Of a stretch of DNA of 64,000 nt, positions 17,608-26,131 are shown piece after piece. The notes below the pieces were generated by a model that did not search any database, was not told the origin of the DNA, and saw only the letters and a program-made list of their open reading frames with translations. Numbering within the stretch: the stretch's first letter is position 1; each line of letters starts with the position of its first letter. The translations under genes and the position numbers were made by a program. The stretch is from positions 1-64,000 of the forward strand of contig JAILNQ010000019.1 of NCBI GenBank assembly GCA_024691425.1, in the 5' to 3' direction. Origin of the DNA: Lachnospiraceae bacterium (GTDB taxonomy: Bacteria; Bacillota; Clostridia; Lachnospirales; Lachnospiraceae).

Positions 17608-19614
17608 CTATAATGTGGAGTCAAGTTCAGAAAGAATCCCCGATTCAAAAACCTCGGCGCGCAACAGTTCGTGCTCAGGCGCCGAAAGATCCGGGTCCTT
17701 TGATAGAATTGCAGATGCCTCGTCGCTGGCTTTTTTCAGTATAGCTGCATCAGAATATATATCCGCGAGCCTGAAGCTTACGTCGCCCGACTGTCGTATT
17801 CCGAACATATCACCTGGTCCTCTTGTCTTTAAGTCCTCCTCGGCGATCTTAAATCCGTCATTTGAGTTCTTCAGTATGTCGAGCCGCTTCATCGTATCAG
17901 GATTCGTGCTCGAACTCATGAATATGCAGTAAGACTGCGCTTCGCCCCTTCCTATGCGTCCGCGCAGCTGATGGAGCGCGGCAAGCCCGAACCTGTCCGC
18001 GTTCTCTATCATCATGACCGTCGCATTCGGAACGTTCACGCCTACTTCTACAACTGTTGTCGATACGAGTATGTTAATATCCCCTCTTGCGAAACTGTCC
18101 ATCACTTTTAGCTTATCGGCAGGCCTCATGCGCCCATGCAGTATTCCGACGCTGACAGAATTGTCAAAACAGGATGAAAGCTCACCTGCAGTATCAATGA
18201 CATTCTTGGCATCATTTCCCTCACTTTCCTCGATGAGCGGACAGATCACGTACACCTGATGTCCGGCCATAATTTCCTTAAGAAAGAACTTATATGCGGT
18301 ATTCCTGTAGCTTTCGTTTACAACCGCATTTTTAATCGGTTTCTTATGCGCCGGAAGCTCGTCTATGATCGAGATGTCAAGATCGCCGTACACTATCATA
18401 GCAAGCGTGCGAGGTATCGGTGTTGCGCTCATAACGAGAACATTCGCAGGACTTTCGGTGTTCTTTGACGAAAGGCTGCTCCTCTGGTTCACACCGAACC
18501 TGTGCTGTTCATCCGTCACAACGAGCGCAAGTCGGTCATACACGACTTTTTCCTGGAACAGCGCATGCGTACCGATTATAATGTCCGCGCTTCCATCCTC
18601 TATCATTTCCCTGACTCCCCTTTTGGCAGACGCAGACATTGAGCCGGTAAGAAGCACGGGATTGAGATCTATTGAATTATCAAAGAGCAGCTGCCTGATA
18701 AAGTGGTAATGCTGCTCGGCAAGAATCTCCGTAGGTGCCATTATCGCGCTCTGATAGCCGTTCATCCCGGTCATTATCGCAGCAAGCGCGGCAAGTATCG
18801 TCTTCCCGGAGCCGACATCCCCCTGTACGAGCCTTCGCATCGAATACGGCGAGCACAGATCGTTCTTGATCTCGTTCCATACTCTCAGCTGAGCACCGGT
18901 AAGCCTGTAAGGAAGTCTTTCAATGACTCTTTCGGCCTCGGCTGTCTCTATCATGCCGAAAGCATCCTTTGCCTTTTCGCTTTTATCCCTCATGAGTCTG
19001 AGCCGCAGAATGAATATCAGAAACTCATCAAAGACGAGCGCGTTTCTCGCCGCCTTAAGCGTTTCCTCATCCTTCGGAAAATGCATGTCATATAGTTCCT
19101 GCCTGTAGCTGCCGTCAAGATACTCAAAGCATTTCTTTACAGTCTTTGAGACCGATGAGTTGGTAAGTCCTTTTGTAAGCGGATAAACAGGATTTATACG
19201 CCCTAATAGTTCTTCATACTGTTCTTTTGTGAAAATCTGGGGTTGCCTGATATGATAGTGATCGCCTTCATGCGTCAGCGTGCCGCGGAACACGTAAGTG
19301 CTTCCGGCTTTCAGGCTTGATGGCAGATATGGCATGTTGAACCATGTTGAAGTAATATGGATGCCGCCGCAGTTCATGTCGGCACCAACTACCGAGAGGC
19401 GTTTTACTCTTTTAAGGGTTGGACGCCTTACTATTTCTGCCTCAAAAGCAACAATACGGTCCGCACACAATTCATGCGGACCGCTTATCTCTTCATAAGA
19501 AATATAATCCCTCGGGAAGTAATACAGGGCAGATTCAGCGGTTTTTATGCCGAGCTTTGCATAAAGCTTCGCATTCTTTTCGCCTATGCCTTTTATAACG
19601 GTAAGATCTGTCAT
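17608..19614 (-). CDS. recG: ATP-dependent DNA helicase RecG
   Basis: 668 residues. RecG regresses stalled forks and branch-migrates Holliday junctions. An N-terminal OB-type wedge domain is followed by superfamily 2 motifs: Walker A GDVGSGKT near 275, motif II DEQHR near 373, SATPIPRT near 400, and the C-terminal QLRGRIGRG near 555. It begins one base before fakA ends upstream, in the standard Firmicutes order asp23-fakA-recG. Confidence 0.96.
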   Translation of the reverse strand: MTDLTVIKGIGEKNAKLYAKLGIKTAESALYYFPRDYISYEEISGPHELCADRIVAFEAEIVRRPTLKRVKRLSVVGADMNCGGIHITSTWFNMPYLPSSLKAGSTYVFRGTLTHEGDHYHIRQPQIFTKEQYEELLGRINPVYPLTKGLTNSSVSKTVKKCFEYLDGSYRQELYDMHFPKDEETLKAARNALVFDEFLIFILRLRLMRDKSEKAKDAFGMIETAEAERVIERLPYRLTGAQLRVWNEIKNDLCSPYSMRRLVQGDVGSGKTILAALAAIMTGMNGYQSAIMAPTEILAEQHYHFIRQLLFDNSIDLNPVLLTGSMSASAKRGVREMIEDGSADIIIGTHALFQEKVVYDRLALVVTDEQHRFGVNQRSSLSSKNTESPANVLVMSATPIPRTLAMIVYGDLDISIIDELPAHKKPIKNAVVNESYRNTAYKFFLKEIMAGHQVYVICPLIEESEGNDAKNVIDTAGELSSCFDNSVSVGILHGRMRPADKLKVMDSFARGDINILVSTTVVEVGVNVPNATVMMIENADRFGLAALHQLRGRIGRGEAQSYCIFMSSSTNPDTMKRLDILKNSNDGFKIAEEDLKTRGPGDMFGIRQSGDVSFRLADIYSDAAILKKASDEASAILSKDPDLSAPEHELLRAEVFESGILSELDSTL

Positions 19615-19615
19615 T

Positions 19616-21367
19616 CTACTCCACGGATACTATGTAATAATATATCGGCTGCCCGCCGGAATGAAGCTCGACGGAAATGTCCGGATACTTCTGCTCGACG
19701 TTTGCGGCAAAATCATTGGCGATCTCTTCATCGACCTCGTCGCCGAAATAAATGCTGACGATCTCAGATTCATCGTCGATCATCTTCTCGAGCATTTCCA
19801 TCGTCGTATCTTCTACGACCGTTCCGACTGCAAGAATCTCATGGTCGCCGATTCCCATGATATTGCCCTTCTGTATGCTCATTCCGCCTATTGAAGTATC
19901 TCTTACTGCATAAGTCACCTGGCCGGTCTTGACGCGTGAAATCGCATCATTCATAGCCGTTTCATTGTCTGAAGGAGTTGCATCATTCATATAGGTGATG
20001 AGCGCCGTGATACCCTGCGGGATCGTCTTCGTAGGAATCACTATTATTTCCTTGTCCTCAACAAGGTACTGCGCCTGATTGGCCGCAAGTATGATGTTCT
20101 TATTGTTCGGCAGTATGAATACGGTCTTCGCATCAACCTTATCGATGGCATTTATCATGTCATCTGTTGACGGATTCATCGTCTGACCACCTGTTATCAG
20201 CGAATCGACTCCAAGGCTTATGAATATCTCATCAAGTCCCTTTCCGCATGAAACTGCTACAAAGCCCATCTCTTTTGAAGGCTCTTTTTTCTCCGTTTTC
20301 ACTGGTGCCTTTTCTTCGCTTTCAGCTGCCGGCGCCTTCTCTTCTGAGCGCGCGTCAGGCTCTGACGTAACGGGGATCGGCTTATCTGCAGGCTCTGCAG
20401 GTTTTTCAACAGTTCCGGCCCCTAAAGGGTTCTTATCTTCTTCGAGAACGGGTGTTATTTCATCCTTATCCCACGGCTTTATGACTACATCATCGATAGA
20501 GCCGAATGAAAGGCATTTTGACACTATACGCCCCGGCTCTTCAGTAAATACGGAAACTGAAAGCTTATCTCCGAGATCGTTGAGCTTAACGCCCGTTCCG
20601 TAAGCATCGAGATATTCAGAAAGTGCACTTCCGTCATCATCACCGAATGAGCTCTTTTTGAAAACAGTAAGCGAAGTTTCATATGTAATGATCTTATCTT
20701 TTACGACGGCACCGGCTGCAGGCTTTGAAACCTCGAAAATCTCATCTGCGTTCTCGCCCGAGTATGCCTCATACCCGCCTTTTAAGATCTCTAAAAGTCC
20801 CTGTCCGCCTGAATCCACGACTCCCGCTTCCTTGAGCACAGGAAGCATTTCCGGCGTCTTCTGCAGGACTTCTTCCGCATAATAAATGATATCCTTGAAA
20901 TATGAATCAAAATCTTCGGCATCCTCAACTGCAAGCGCACGTTCTGCAACGCCTCTTGCAACTGTCAGGATCGTGCCTTCCTTCGGCTTCATGACGGCCT
21001 TGTATGCTGTCTCAACTGCTTTCTGAAGCGCCTGGGTGAAAACATCCATATCAAGCTCTTCGCTGTCTTTTATGACCTTCGTGAATCCGCGGAAAAGCTG
21101 TGAAAGTATGACACCCGAGTTACCTCTCGCACCGCGCAATGAGCCCGATGATATGGCCTTTGAAAGGGTCGCCATGTTCATATCGGTGATCGCCTCAACC
21201 TCATTCACTGCCGACATGATGGTAAGCGACATGTTAGTACCCGTATCACCGTCAGGAACCGGGAACACATTCAGTTCATTTATTATTTCTTTACAGCTCT
21301 CAAGCCTTTTTGCACCGGCCAGAAACATTTTTGCCAGTGTTTGGGCATCGATATTATTTGACTGCAC
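19616..21367 (-). CDS. fakA: DAK2-domain fatty acid kinase subunit (FakA/YloV)
   Basis: 583 residues. The N-terminal DAK2 ATP-binding domain (VPDGDTGTNMS near 36, GARGNSGVILSQL near 78) is followed by a DegV-interacting C-terminal half (GGQTMNPSTDDM, PNNKNIILAANQA). FakA phosphorylates fatty acids held by FakB for phospholipid synthesis. A charged Pro/Glu/Lys-rich linker of about 50 residues near 310-360 makes it slightly longer than usual. The start is GTG with RBS AAAGGAGG nine bases upstream. FakB is not in the window. Confidence 0.92.
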   Translation of the reverse strand: MQSNNIDAQTLAKMFLAGAKRLESCKEIINELNVFPVPDGDTGTNMSLTIMSAVNEVEAITDMNMATLSKAISSGSLRGARGNSGVILSQLFRGFTKVIKDSEELDMDVFTQALQKAVETAYKAVMKPKEGTILTVARGVAERALAVEDAEDFDSYFKDIIYYAEEVLQKTPEMLPVLKEAGVVDSGGQGLLEILKGGYEAYSGENADEIFEVSKPAAGAVVKDKIITYETSLTVFKKSSFGDDDGSALSEYLDAYGTGVKLNDLGDKLSVSVFTEEPGRIVSKCLSFGSIDDVVIKPWDKDEITPVLEEDKNPLGAGTVEKPAEPADKPIPVTSEPDARSEEKAPAAESEEKAPVKTEKKEPSKEMGFVAVSCGKGLDEIFISLGVDSLITGGQTMNPSTDDMINAIDKVDAKTVFILPNNKNIILAANQAQYLVEDKEIIVIPTKTIPQGITALITYMNDATPSDNETAMNDAISRVKTGQVTYAVRDTSIGGMSIQKGNIMGIGDHEILAVGTVVEDTTMEMLEKMIDDESEIVSIYFGDEVDEEIANDFAANVEQKYPDISVELHSGGQPIYYYIVSVE

Positions 21368-21382
21368 TTTAAGTTTCCTCCT

Positions 21383-21739
21383 TTAATCGATAACTCGAAC
21401 ACCTTCAACAAAAACGTTTATCTTGTCGATCTCAAATCCGGTGTATTCCTCAACCTTGTATTTTACGTTGTTTACAAGATTAGCGGCGACCGCCCTGATA
21501 TTGACACCATAGCTCACGATAACGTGAAAATCGAGAACCAGCTTATTATTTATCATTTCAACGTTGATTCCTCTTGTAAGGTTTTCCTTCTTGAGCATTT
21601 TTGCTATACCGTCCGACATGCTGACAGCTGCCATGCCAACTATACCGAAGCATTCAACCGCTACGCTTCCCGCATACTGAGCAACGACATCAACGTCGAT
21701 TATCAGATTACCGGAACCTGTTGATAAAGTTTCCTTCAT
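21383..21739 (-). CDS. Asp23/Gls24 family envelope stress protein
   Basis: 118 residues from ATG 21739, chosen because AGGAGG lies six bases upstream; an upstream in-frame extension covers the promoter and is unlikely. The core GNLIIDVDVVAQYAGSVAVECFGIVGMA and the C-terminal VKYKVEEYTGFEIDKINVFVEGVRV are the Asp23 (YloU-type) signature. The protein is thought to be peripheral to the membrane. It leads the asp23-fakA-recG operon. Confidence 0.92.
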   Translation of the reverse strand: MKETLSTGSGNLIIDVDVVAQYAGSVAVECFGIVGMAAVSMSDGIAKMLKKENLTRGINVEMINNKLVLDFHVIVSYGVNIRAVAANLVNNVKYKVEEYTGFEIDKINVFVEGVRVID

Positions 21740-21815
21740 ACGAAACCTCCTTTGATCGAATATAGACAGGGGAATTCCTATCTGCATTAACCATTCTATG
21801 GGATAAAACATAAAT

Positions 21816-21844
21816 ATTATACACGCAATTACAATTATTGAAAA
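21816..21844 (-). promoter_or_regulatory. Promoter of asp23-fakA-recG
   Basis: A minus-strand TATAAT (21816-21821) with a weak -35 (TTTTCA, about 21839-21844) at 17 bases. It is divergent from the rpmB promoter. The -10 is exact but the -35 is poor, so confidence is moderate. Confidence 0.55.
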
Positions 21845-21877
21845 CAGAAAAAATCGCACAGCCTTGCAAACTTTTGC

Positions 21878-21906
21878 TTGCAAAGGATATGAACATTTGA
21901 TAAAAT
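21878..21906 (+). promoter_or_regulatory. rpmB promoter
   Basis: TTGCAA and TAAAAT (21901-21906) are separated by about 17 bases, about 60 bases ahead of rpmB. RBS AAGGAGG precedes the ATG at 21965. The exact left edge may be off by one base. Confidence 0.65.
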
Positions 21907-21964
21907 ACCCGTGTTGCGTAAAAATTCCATTATTTACATAGATAGTTTTAAGGAGGCACAAAAA

Positions 21965-22150
21965 ATGGCTAAATGTGATATCTGCGGAAAAGGCGTGCAT
22001 TTCGGAAATAACGTGAGCCATTCTCACAGAAGATCAAACCGTATCTTTCATTCGAATGTAAAGCGTGTTAAATGCATGGTTAAAGGAACGCCTACTACTC
22101 TTCATGTATGCTCAAGATGCCTTAAGTCAGACAAAGTAGAAAGAGCATAA
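21965..22150 (+). CDS. rpmB: 50S ribosomal protein L28
   Basis: 61 residues from ATG 21965 (MAKCDICGKG), chosen because AAGGAGG is eight bases upstream; an in-frame ATG further upstream has no such site. It is the zinc-binding form of L28, with CDIC near the start and CSRC near the end. The motif SHSHRRSNRIFHSNVKR is the L28 rRNA-binding core. It is divergent from asp23, the usual Firmicutes layout. Confidence 0.96.
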   Translation: MAKCDICGKGVHFGNNVSHSHRRSNRIFHSNVKRVKCMVKGTPTTLHVCSRCLKSDKVERA

Positions 22151-22166
22151 AATAATTTCAGGCGAT

Positions 22167-22197
22167 AAAAAAAGAACCTTCATGAGGTTCTTTTTTT
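22167..22197. terminator. Bidirectional terminator between rpmB and the MCP-like gene
   Basis: A perfect 13-bp stem (22167-22179 with 22185-22197), five-base loop, and A/T runs that supply a U-tract on both strands. It ends rpmB on the plus strand and the gerW/MCP-like operon on the minus strand. Confidence 0.93.
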
Positions 22198-22210
22198 ATG
22201 CCGTGCATTA

Positions 22211-22780
22211 TTACTTAACGCTCGAGATCATCTTAGAAACAGTTGCGATCATCTGCTCGATCTCATCCGCTTTTTCCATGAGCTTCTTCGTTACTGCCTC
22301 AAGATCCGATGTCTGTTCATTAAGTTCATCTATGTTGTTGAGGAATTCCGATGTTTCTTCATTAAGAGCTTTTATGGAAGGATAAAGCTGCGCACTCTGC
22401 TGCTTTCCATTGGATACGGCATCCTTTGACTGCTCAGACAGTTCCTTGACTCTGTTGGCGATAACCGTGAAGCCTCTTCCCGCTTCACCTGTCCTTGCCG
22501 CTTCTATTCCGGCGTTGAGAGCAAGCATCGATGTCTGATTTGAAATCTTTATGATGGAATCATTGACCTCATCAAATCCGTGAACCGAATTCTCAACTTC
22601 CTCAAGAGACTCCCTTAAGTCATTACCGTACTTTGAAAGTCCGCTGATAGCACCTGCAATTGCCGTTGTTTCAGCTACGGTCTTCTTATTGCATTCAACC
22701 AGTTCCTTCATTGTGGCGCTTATCTTATTGATGCAGTCCCTTAATTCCCTGTAATCATTGTCAGCAAACTCGTATCCCAT
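22211..22780 (-). CDS. Short cytosolic methyl-accepting chemotaxis-like protein
   Basis: 189 residues, all helical, with no membrane segment or sensor domain. The centre ([23 protein letters not shown], about 83-105) is the hairpin tip that binds CheA and CheW in chemoreceptors, and [13 protein letters not shown] continues the pattern. Both coiled-coil arms are short. It could join receptor arrays or act as a standalone adaptor. It starts just after gerW (22784), so the two are co-transcribed, which is an odd pairing of sporulation and chemotaxis-type genes. Confidence 0.85.
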   Translation of the reverse strand: MGYEFADNDYRELRDCINKISATMKELVECNKKTVAETTAIAGAISGLSKYGNDLRESLEEVENSVHGFDEVNDSIIKISNQTSMLALNAGIEAARTGEAGRGFTVIANRVKELSEQSKDAVSNGKQQSAQLYPSIKALNEETSEFLNNIDELNEQTSDLEAVTKKLMEKADEIEQMIATVSKMISSVK

Positions 22781-22783
22781 TCA

Positions 22784-23182
22784 TCATTCCTCCGTGTCTT
22801 CTTCAAAATCCGTTGCTCTGAGGACTTCCTCATCAGAAACGGTTGTTTCCTTCTTTGCGGTAATCTTGTTCATTATCTCTGGAACCATATCGATTATCTT
22901 CGTTACGGTATCCTGATTCTTTATGCTGACGACTCTTGTGGAATTGTTCTGAACCACGAGAACCGCTGAAGGCGTCATTTTTCCGGTAAGCCCGCCGGCT
23001 CCGTTGTCCTTCTTGTCGCCTCGAAACGTTCCGGCTCCTACTCCGAAGGATACGTCAACAAAAGGTATCAGTATAGTATCTCCTACTGTTACCGGCTCTC
23101 CTACCACCGTCTTGCTCGAAAGGAAACCTTCCATTCCCTCGAGAAGTGAATTCACTACTGAATTGAAACTGCTTTCCGCCAT
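22784..23182 (-). CDS. gerW: GerW-family protein (YtfJ)
   Basis: 132 residues. The family core GEPVTVGDTILIPFVDVSFGVGAG (about 28-51), a Gly-rich stretch and AVLVVQNNSTRVVSI are conserved in YtfJ/GerW, a sporulation protein needed for normal germination in Bacillus. Its presence suggests spore-forming ancestry but does not prove sporulation. The DUF2953 gene just upstream is the usual ytfI-ytfJ pair. Confidence 0.93.
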   Translation of the reverse strand: MAESSFNSVVNSLLEGMEGFLSSKTVVGEPVTVGDTILIPFVDVSFGVGAGTFRGDKKDNGAGGLTGKMTPSAVLVVQNNSTRVVSIKNQDTVTKIIDMVPEIMNKITAKKETTVSDEEVLRATDFEEDTEE

Positions 23183-23208
23183 TTTTATCCTCCATGCAGA
23201 ATTATATG

Positions 23209-24117
23209 TTATTTCTCCGAATGCCTTTTATAAAGACGCCACATTCTCTTGCAGTCCTTATTGAACATGAGCTTTAAGAAGCATACGGCGGGAACGATAA
23301 GAGCAATATGTCCCTTTATGAGTATATTCCCGTATATATCGGTATCCTCGAACCCCGGATCTATCCACAGTTTCTTAGGAAGGATCGGATAAACGAGAGA
23401 AAGATACATCAGAACCTTCCCGGTCGTTGCAGGATCATCGAACCCGAAGTGCACAAACCCCTTAACCTTCCGAGGCGCCAGCTTCCTGAGAAGTCTGATC
23501 ACCTGTTTCTTTACGACAGCCATCGCTTCTTTGTTACGGCTGTCATCTGCCATCTTTTTCCAGAAGTGTATATTGCTCTTGATGCCTTTATACTTATCGC
23601 ACAGGCTTTCATATTTTTCAGATATAGAATCTATTATTTCCGAAATCTTATCGGTGATGTCTTTTTCATCGGACTCATCCGGACCGTCGGATGATGAAAA
23701 ACCTTCGGCTTCTTTATCTTCATCGTTCCAGTCTATGGCAAAATCATCTTCAGTGATCTCTTCATTTATTTCAGGAACTGTCTCTTCTTTATCGGACTCT
23801 TTATAAGCCTCTCCGGTTTCTTCTTTTCTGTCTTTTTTCTTTTCCTTCTTTTCTTTCTTTGGCCAGACCTTTATACCGAATATCTTAAGCCATTTGTCTG
23901 TTTTCTCATCATATTCGAAGCATCCGCTTGCTATGTGCAGAAGGTAAGTGACTTTTGCGAGCACATACGGACTGCCGGACGGATCATCCCTTTTTGCCGT
24001 TATCTTATATCTTATCGGTACGAACAGAATGAGTGATAGAATAAGAAGTATCAGCCCTATGAGCGCTAAGAGCACTATGCCGGTGATCTTTAATATTGTC
24101 AGTAAAACTGCGGCCAT
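23209..24117 (-). CDS. DUF2953 membrane protein (YtfI-like)
   Basis: 302 residues. One N-terminal membrane helix (about 5-32) is followed by the DUF2953 core (VPIRYKITAKRDD, LLHIASGCFEYDE) and a very charged Lys/Glu then Asp/Glu linker (about 88-165). The C-terminal part has GFVHFGFDDPATTGKVLMYLSLVYPILP, a family signature, and a second hydrophobic stretch. It is found beside gerW in many clostridia; the function is unknown. Its ATG overlaps the stop of the upstream small gene. Confidence 0.88.
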   Translation of the reverse strand: MAAVLLTILKITGIVLLALIGLILLILSLILFVPIRYKITAKRDDPSGSPYVLAKVTYLLHIASGCFEYDEKTDKWLKIFGIKVWPKKEKKEKKKDRKEETGEAYKESDKEETVPEINEEITEDDFAIDWNDEDKEAEGFSSSDGPDESDEKDITDKISEIIDSISEKYESLCDKYKGIKSNIHFWKKMADDSRNKEAMAVVKKQVIRLLRKLAPRKVKGFVHFGFDDPATTGKVLMYLSLVYPILPKKLWIDPGFEDTDIYGNILIKGHIALIVPAVCFLKLMFNKDCKRMWRLYKRHSEK

Positions 24118-24449
24118 TATATATGATCCTTAATGAACTTCTCGAAATAGCCGCGTATGTCAGAAAGATCGCCGCAGGCATTAAGGCATTCATTTACCAT
24201 CTGCTCGATCAGTTCAAAAGCCGATGACGAGCTATCGGCTATGCCTATTATCACGCGGTCGCTCTTCCTGATGCTCTTCTGCTTGAATACTGCTGCGGGA
24301 TAAATATCGAACAGATCCCTGCCGTTATCAGAAAGCGTTATGAAATGCAGCCTCGTCATACCTATTCCGCAGGCCATTTTCCATTTAACGGAAGATAATT
24401 TTGGCTTTACGGCCTCTGAAACGTACGGCTCATCCACAAATCGTACCAC
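24117..24449 (-). CDS. Small conserved hypothetical protein at the head of the gerW operon
   Basis: 110 residues, soluble, not recognised. It contains a pattern of beta strands (MTRLHFITLSDNGRDLFDIYPAAVF) and a C-terminal helix pair. The start is GTG, eight bases after AAGGAG; an ATG in another frame overlaps that RBS and stops after 16 codons. It shares one base with the DUF2953 gene and is the first gene behind the promoter at 24486-24514. Confidence 0.7.
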   Translation of the reverse strand: MVRFVDEPYVSEAVKPKLSSVKWKMACGIGMTRLHFITLSDNGRDLFDIYPAAVFKQKSIRKSDRVIIGIADSSSSAFELIEQMVNECLNACGDLSDIRGYFEKFIKDHI

Positions 24450-24485
24450 TTAGCCATCTCCTTTAAGTCGTATGAAGACTTTATG

Positions 24486-24514
24486 ATTATAACAAAAAAA
24501 AGCAAAAAAGTTAA
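24486..24514 (-). promoter_or_regulatory. Promoter of the gerW operon
   Basis: Minus-strand TTAACT (24509-24514), 17-base poly-T-rich spacer and TATAAT (24486-24491). It is divergent from the HD-GYP promoter, with the two -35 boxes only about 10 bases apart. No sporulation sigma consensus was recognised. Confidence 0.6.
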
Positions 24515-24523
24515 TCCTTATTA

Positions 24524-24552
24524 TTGACAGAAAACAATGTGATTTTTATACT
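24524..24552 (+). promoter_or_regulatory. Promoter of the HD-GYP gene
   Basis: TTGACA (24524-24529), 17-base spacer and TATACT (24547-24552) form a near-perfect vegetative promoter 25 bases before the start codon. Confidence 0.85.
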
Positions 24553-24576
24553 AAAGCCATACGAGGGGGAAAAAGC

Positions 24577-25638
24577 ATGGAACTTAAAGCCGTTATAGCT
24601 CTGACACCCGGCGCAGTAGTTGCCGAGGATGTGCTCGACCATAAGGGTAACGTCATAATCAAGAAGAACACTGCTCTTGATAAATTCCTCATTCAGAAAC
24701 TGAACATAGCGAAGATAACCTGCGTTAACATCAAGGAGCCGGAGGATTTCTTCACTACGTATTTCGAAAAGATAAAGGTCAGCCGCACGTTCAAGCAGTT
24801 CTTTGAAATCTATTCCAAGAATTTCTTCGAATACAAGGAAATGATGTCTAAGTTCCTTGAGTCCGGTGTTCCCATCGAATCGGACAAGCTTTACGAGATC
24901 ATCAATGAGATCACCGCTCCGTTCAAGCACAGCAAGATCACTATTCTTGACATGCTCGCAGTTCTAGAGACTGCGGAAGCCGATTTTCTTTATACGCATT
25001 CAATAAACGTAGCCCTGATATGCAGTTATACAGCCAAATGGTTCCGCCTTGACGACGAGGACGCCAAATCTCTCGTTCTTTGCGGATTCTTCTATGATAT
25101 CGGAAAATTCATGATCCCGACGGATATTCTTCTTAGACAGGGACGACTTACGGATGAAGAATTCGATCTGATAAAATCCCATACGGTAAAGGGATATCAG
25201 ATGCTCCAGTCATATGACATAGATGAGAGGATCAAGCTGTGTGCGCTCATGCACCATGAAAGGATCGACGGAAGCGGATACCCCAAAAAGCTTGTTGATG
25301 AGCAGATCGATCAGTTTGCGAAGATCATCGCCATTCTCGACAGTTATGAGGCGATGACGAGCTACAGGTCATACCGCGCTCCTCTGTGTCCGTTCACTGT
25401 CATAGAGATTTTCGAAAAAGACGGTTACGGAAAATATGACACGGGGTGTTACATGACTTTCCTCGAGAGAATGGTCGAGGAATACATCGGAAAGGAAGTC
25501 CAGCTGAACGACGGAACGATATGCGTCGTAGTACTGATAAACAAACAGAAGTATTCGCGTCCGATGGTGAAGACCGAAGACGGCAAATACATAGATCTTG
25601 CAACACAGAAGAACTTATCAATAAAAGCTCTGGTATGA
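24577..25638 (+). CDS. HD-GYP domain protein with an altered HD dyad
   Basis: 353 residues, cytosolic. An N-terminal region of about 120 residues is followed by an HD-GYP domain (about 125-300), the fold that hydrolyses c-di-GMP. Conserved pieces include HSINVA, IKSHTVKGYQML, HHERIDGSGYP and LDSYEAMTSYRSYR. The central metal-binding HD is YD here (GFFYDIGK, family norm LLHDIGK), so catalysis may be lost or changed while the GYP motif remains. A C-terminal tail of about 50 residues (GKEVQLNDGTICVVV) resembles the add-on beta domain of related proteins. It is transcribed alone. Confidence 0.9.
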   Translation: MELKAVIALTPGAVVAEDVLDHKGNVIIKKNTALDKFLIQKLNIAKITCVNIKEPEDFFTTYFEKIKVSRTFKQFFEIYSKNFFEYKEMMSKFLESGVPIESDKLYEIINEITAPFKHSKITILDMLAVLETAEADFLYTHSINVALICSYTAKWFRLDDEDAKSLVLCGFFYDIGKFMIPTDILLRQGRLTDEEFDLIKSHTVKGYQMLQSYDIDERIKLCALMHHERIDGSGYPKKLVDEQIDQFAKIIAILDSYEAMTSYRSYRAPLCPFTVIEIFEKDGYGKYDTGCYMTFLERMVEEYIGKEVQLNDGTICVVVLINKQKYSRPMVKTEDGKYIDLATQKNLSIKALV

Positions 25639-25652
25639 ACCGGAGCTTTTTT
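25623..25652. terminator. Terminator between the HD-GYP and NUDIX genes
   Basis: An 11-bp stem with one wobble (25623-25633 with 40-50 of the same line) and a six-base loop, followed by TTTTTT on the plus strand; the minus strand also has TTTT. The HD-GYP stop codon lies in the loop. It serves convergent genes. Confidence 0.85.
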
Positions 25653-26091
25653 ATTGATCCCATTTCTGCTGTCTTTTCAGTTTTTTGTAGATCCTGTATC
25701 CCTGCTCTAAAATATAACGCTCATTGTCGAATTTGAGCAGATGATAGGCTTCGTGATACTTATAGTATCCGCTGTCCCTGAAATACTCTTCGGTCTGGGG
25801 CTTGCTGTCATAGCTCTCGGATCTCATAAGATACCAATGTACCTCTTTTGAAACCGTATCTTCCGGAACTACGAATGAATAGATCGTCTTGTCTATGTAT
25901 TCTACGATCACTCCGTCGACTCCGGATTCTTCCTTGACCTCACGGAGCGCTGTGGCTTCATGTGTCTCTCCTTCTTCAACGGTACCTTTCGGCAGCACCC
26001 ATCCTTCGTATCTGTTATTGTAGTTTTTGTATAATAGCAGAATCTTGCCCCTGTGAATGACAAGACCTCCGCAGCTTACTGCTTCTATCAT
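25651..26091 (-). CDS. NUDIX hydrolase
   Basis: 146 residues from ATG 26091 (MIEAVSCGG), preceded by GGGGAAG; a longer start at 26178 would run into the PBP gene and lacks an RBS. The Nudix box G-x5-E-x7-REV-x-EESG is complete near residues 38-60. Such enzymes cleave nucleoside diphosphates linked to another group, for example oxidised dNTPs or Ap4A; the substrate is not clear. It is last in the U32-FtsW-PBP operon. Confidence 0.88.
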   Translation of the reverse strand: MIEAVSCGGLVIHRGKILLLYKNYNNRYEGWVLPKGTVEEGETHEATALREVKEESGVDGVIVEYIDKTIYSFVVPEDTVSKEVHWYLMRSESYDSKPQTEEYFRDSGYYKYHEAYHLLKFDNERYILEQGYRIYKKLKRQQKWDQ

Positions 26092-26131
26092 TTTCTTCCC
26101 CGGATAAAACTGTATTGAACTAATGATATCA

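Noticed and set aside
24390-24441. ATG frame MAKWYDL at the head of the small hypothetical gene, suggesting a frameshift
   Set aside because: The ATG directly touches the Shine-Dalgarno bases, which leaves no spacing; the GTG frame is correctly spaced and stays open, so no frameshift is needed.
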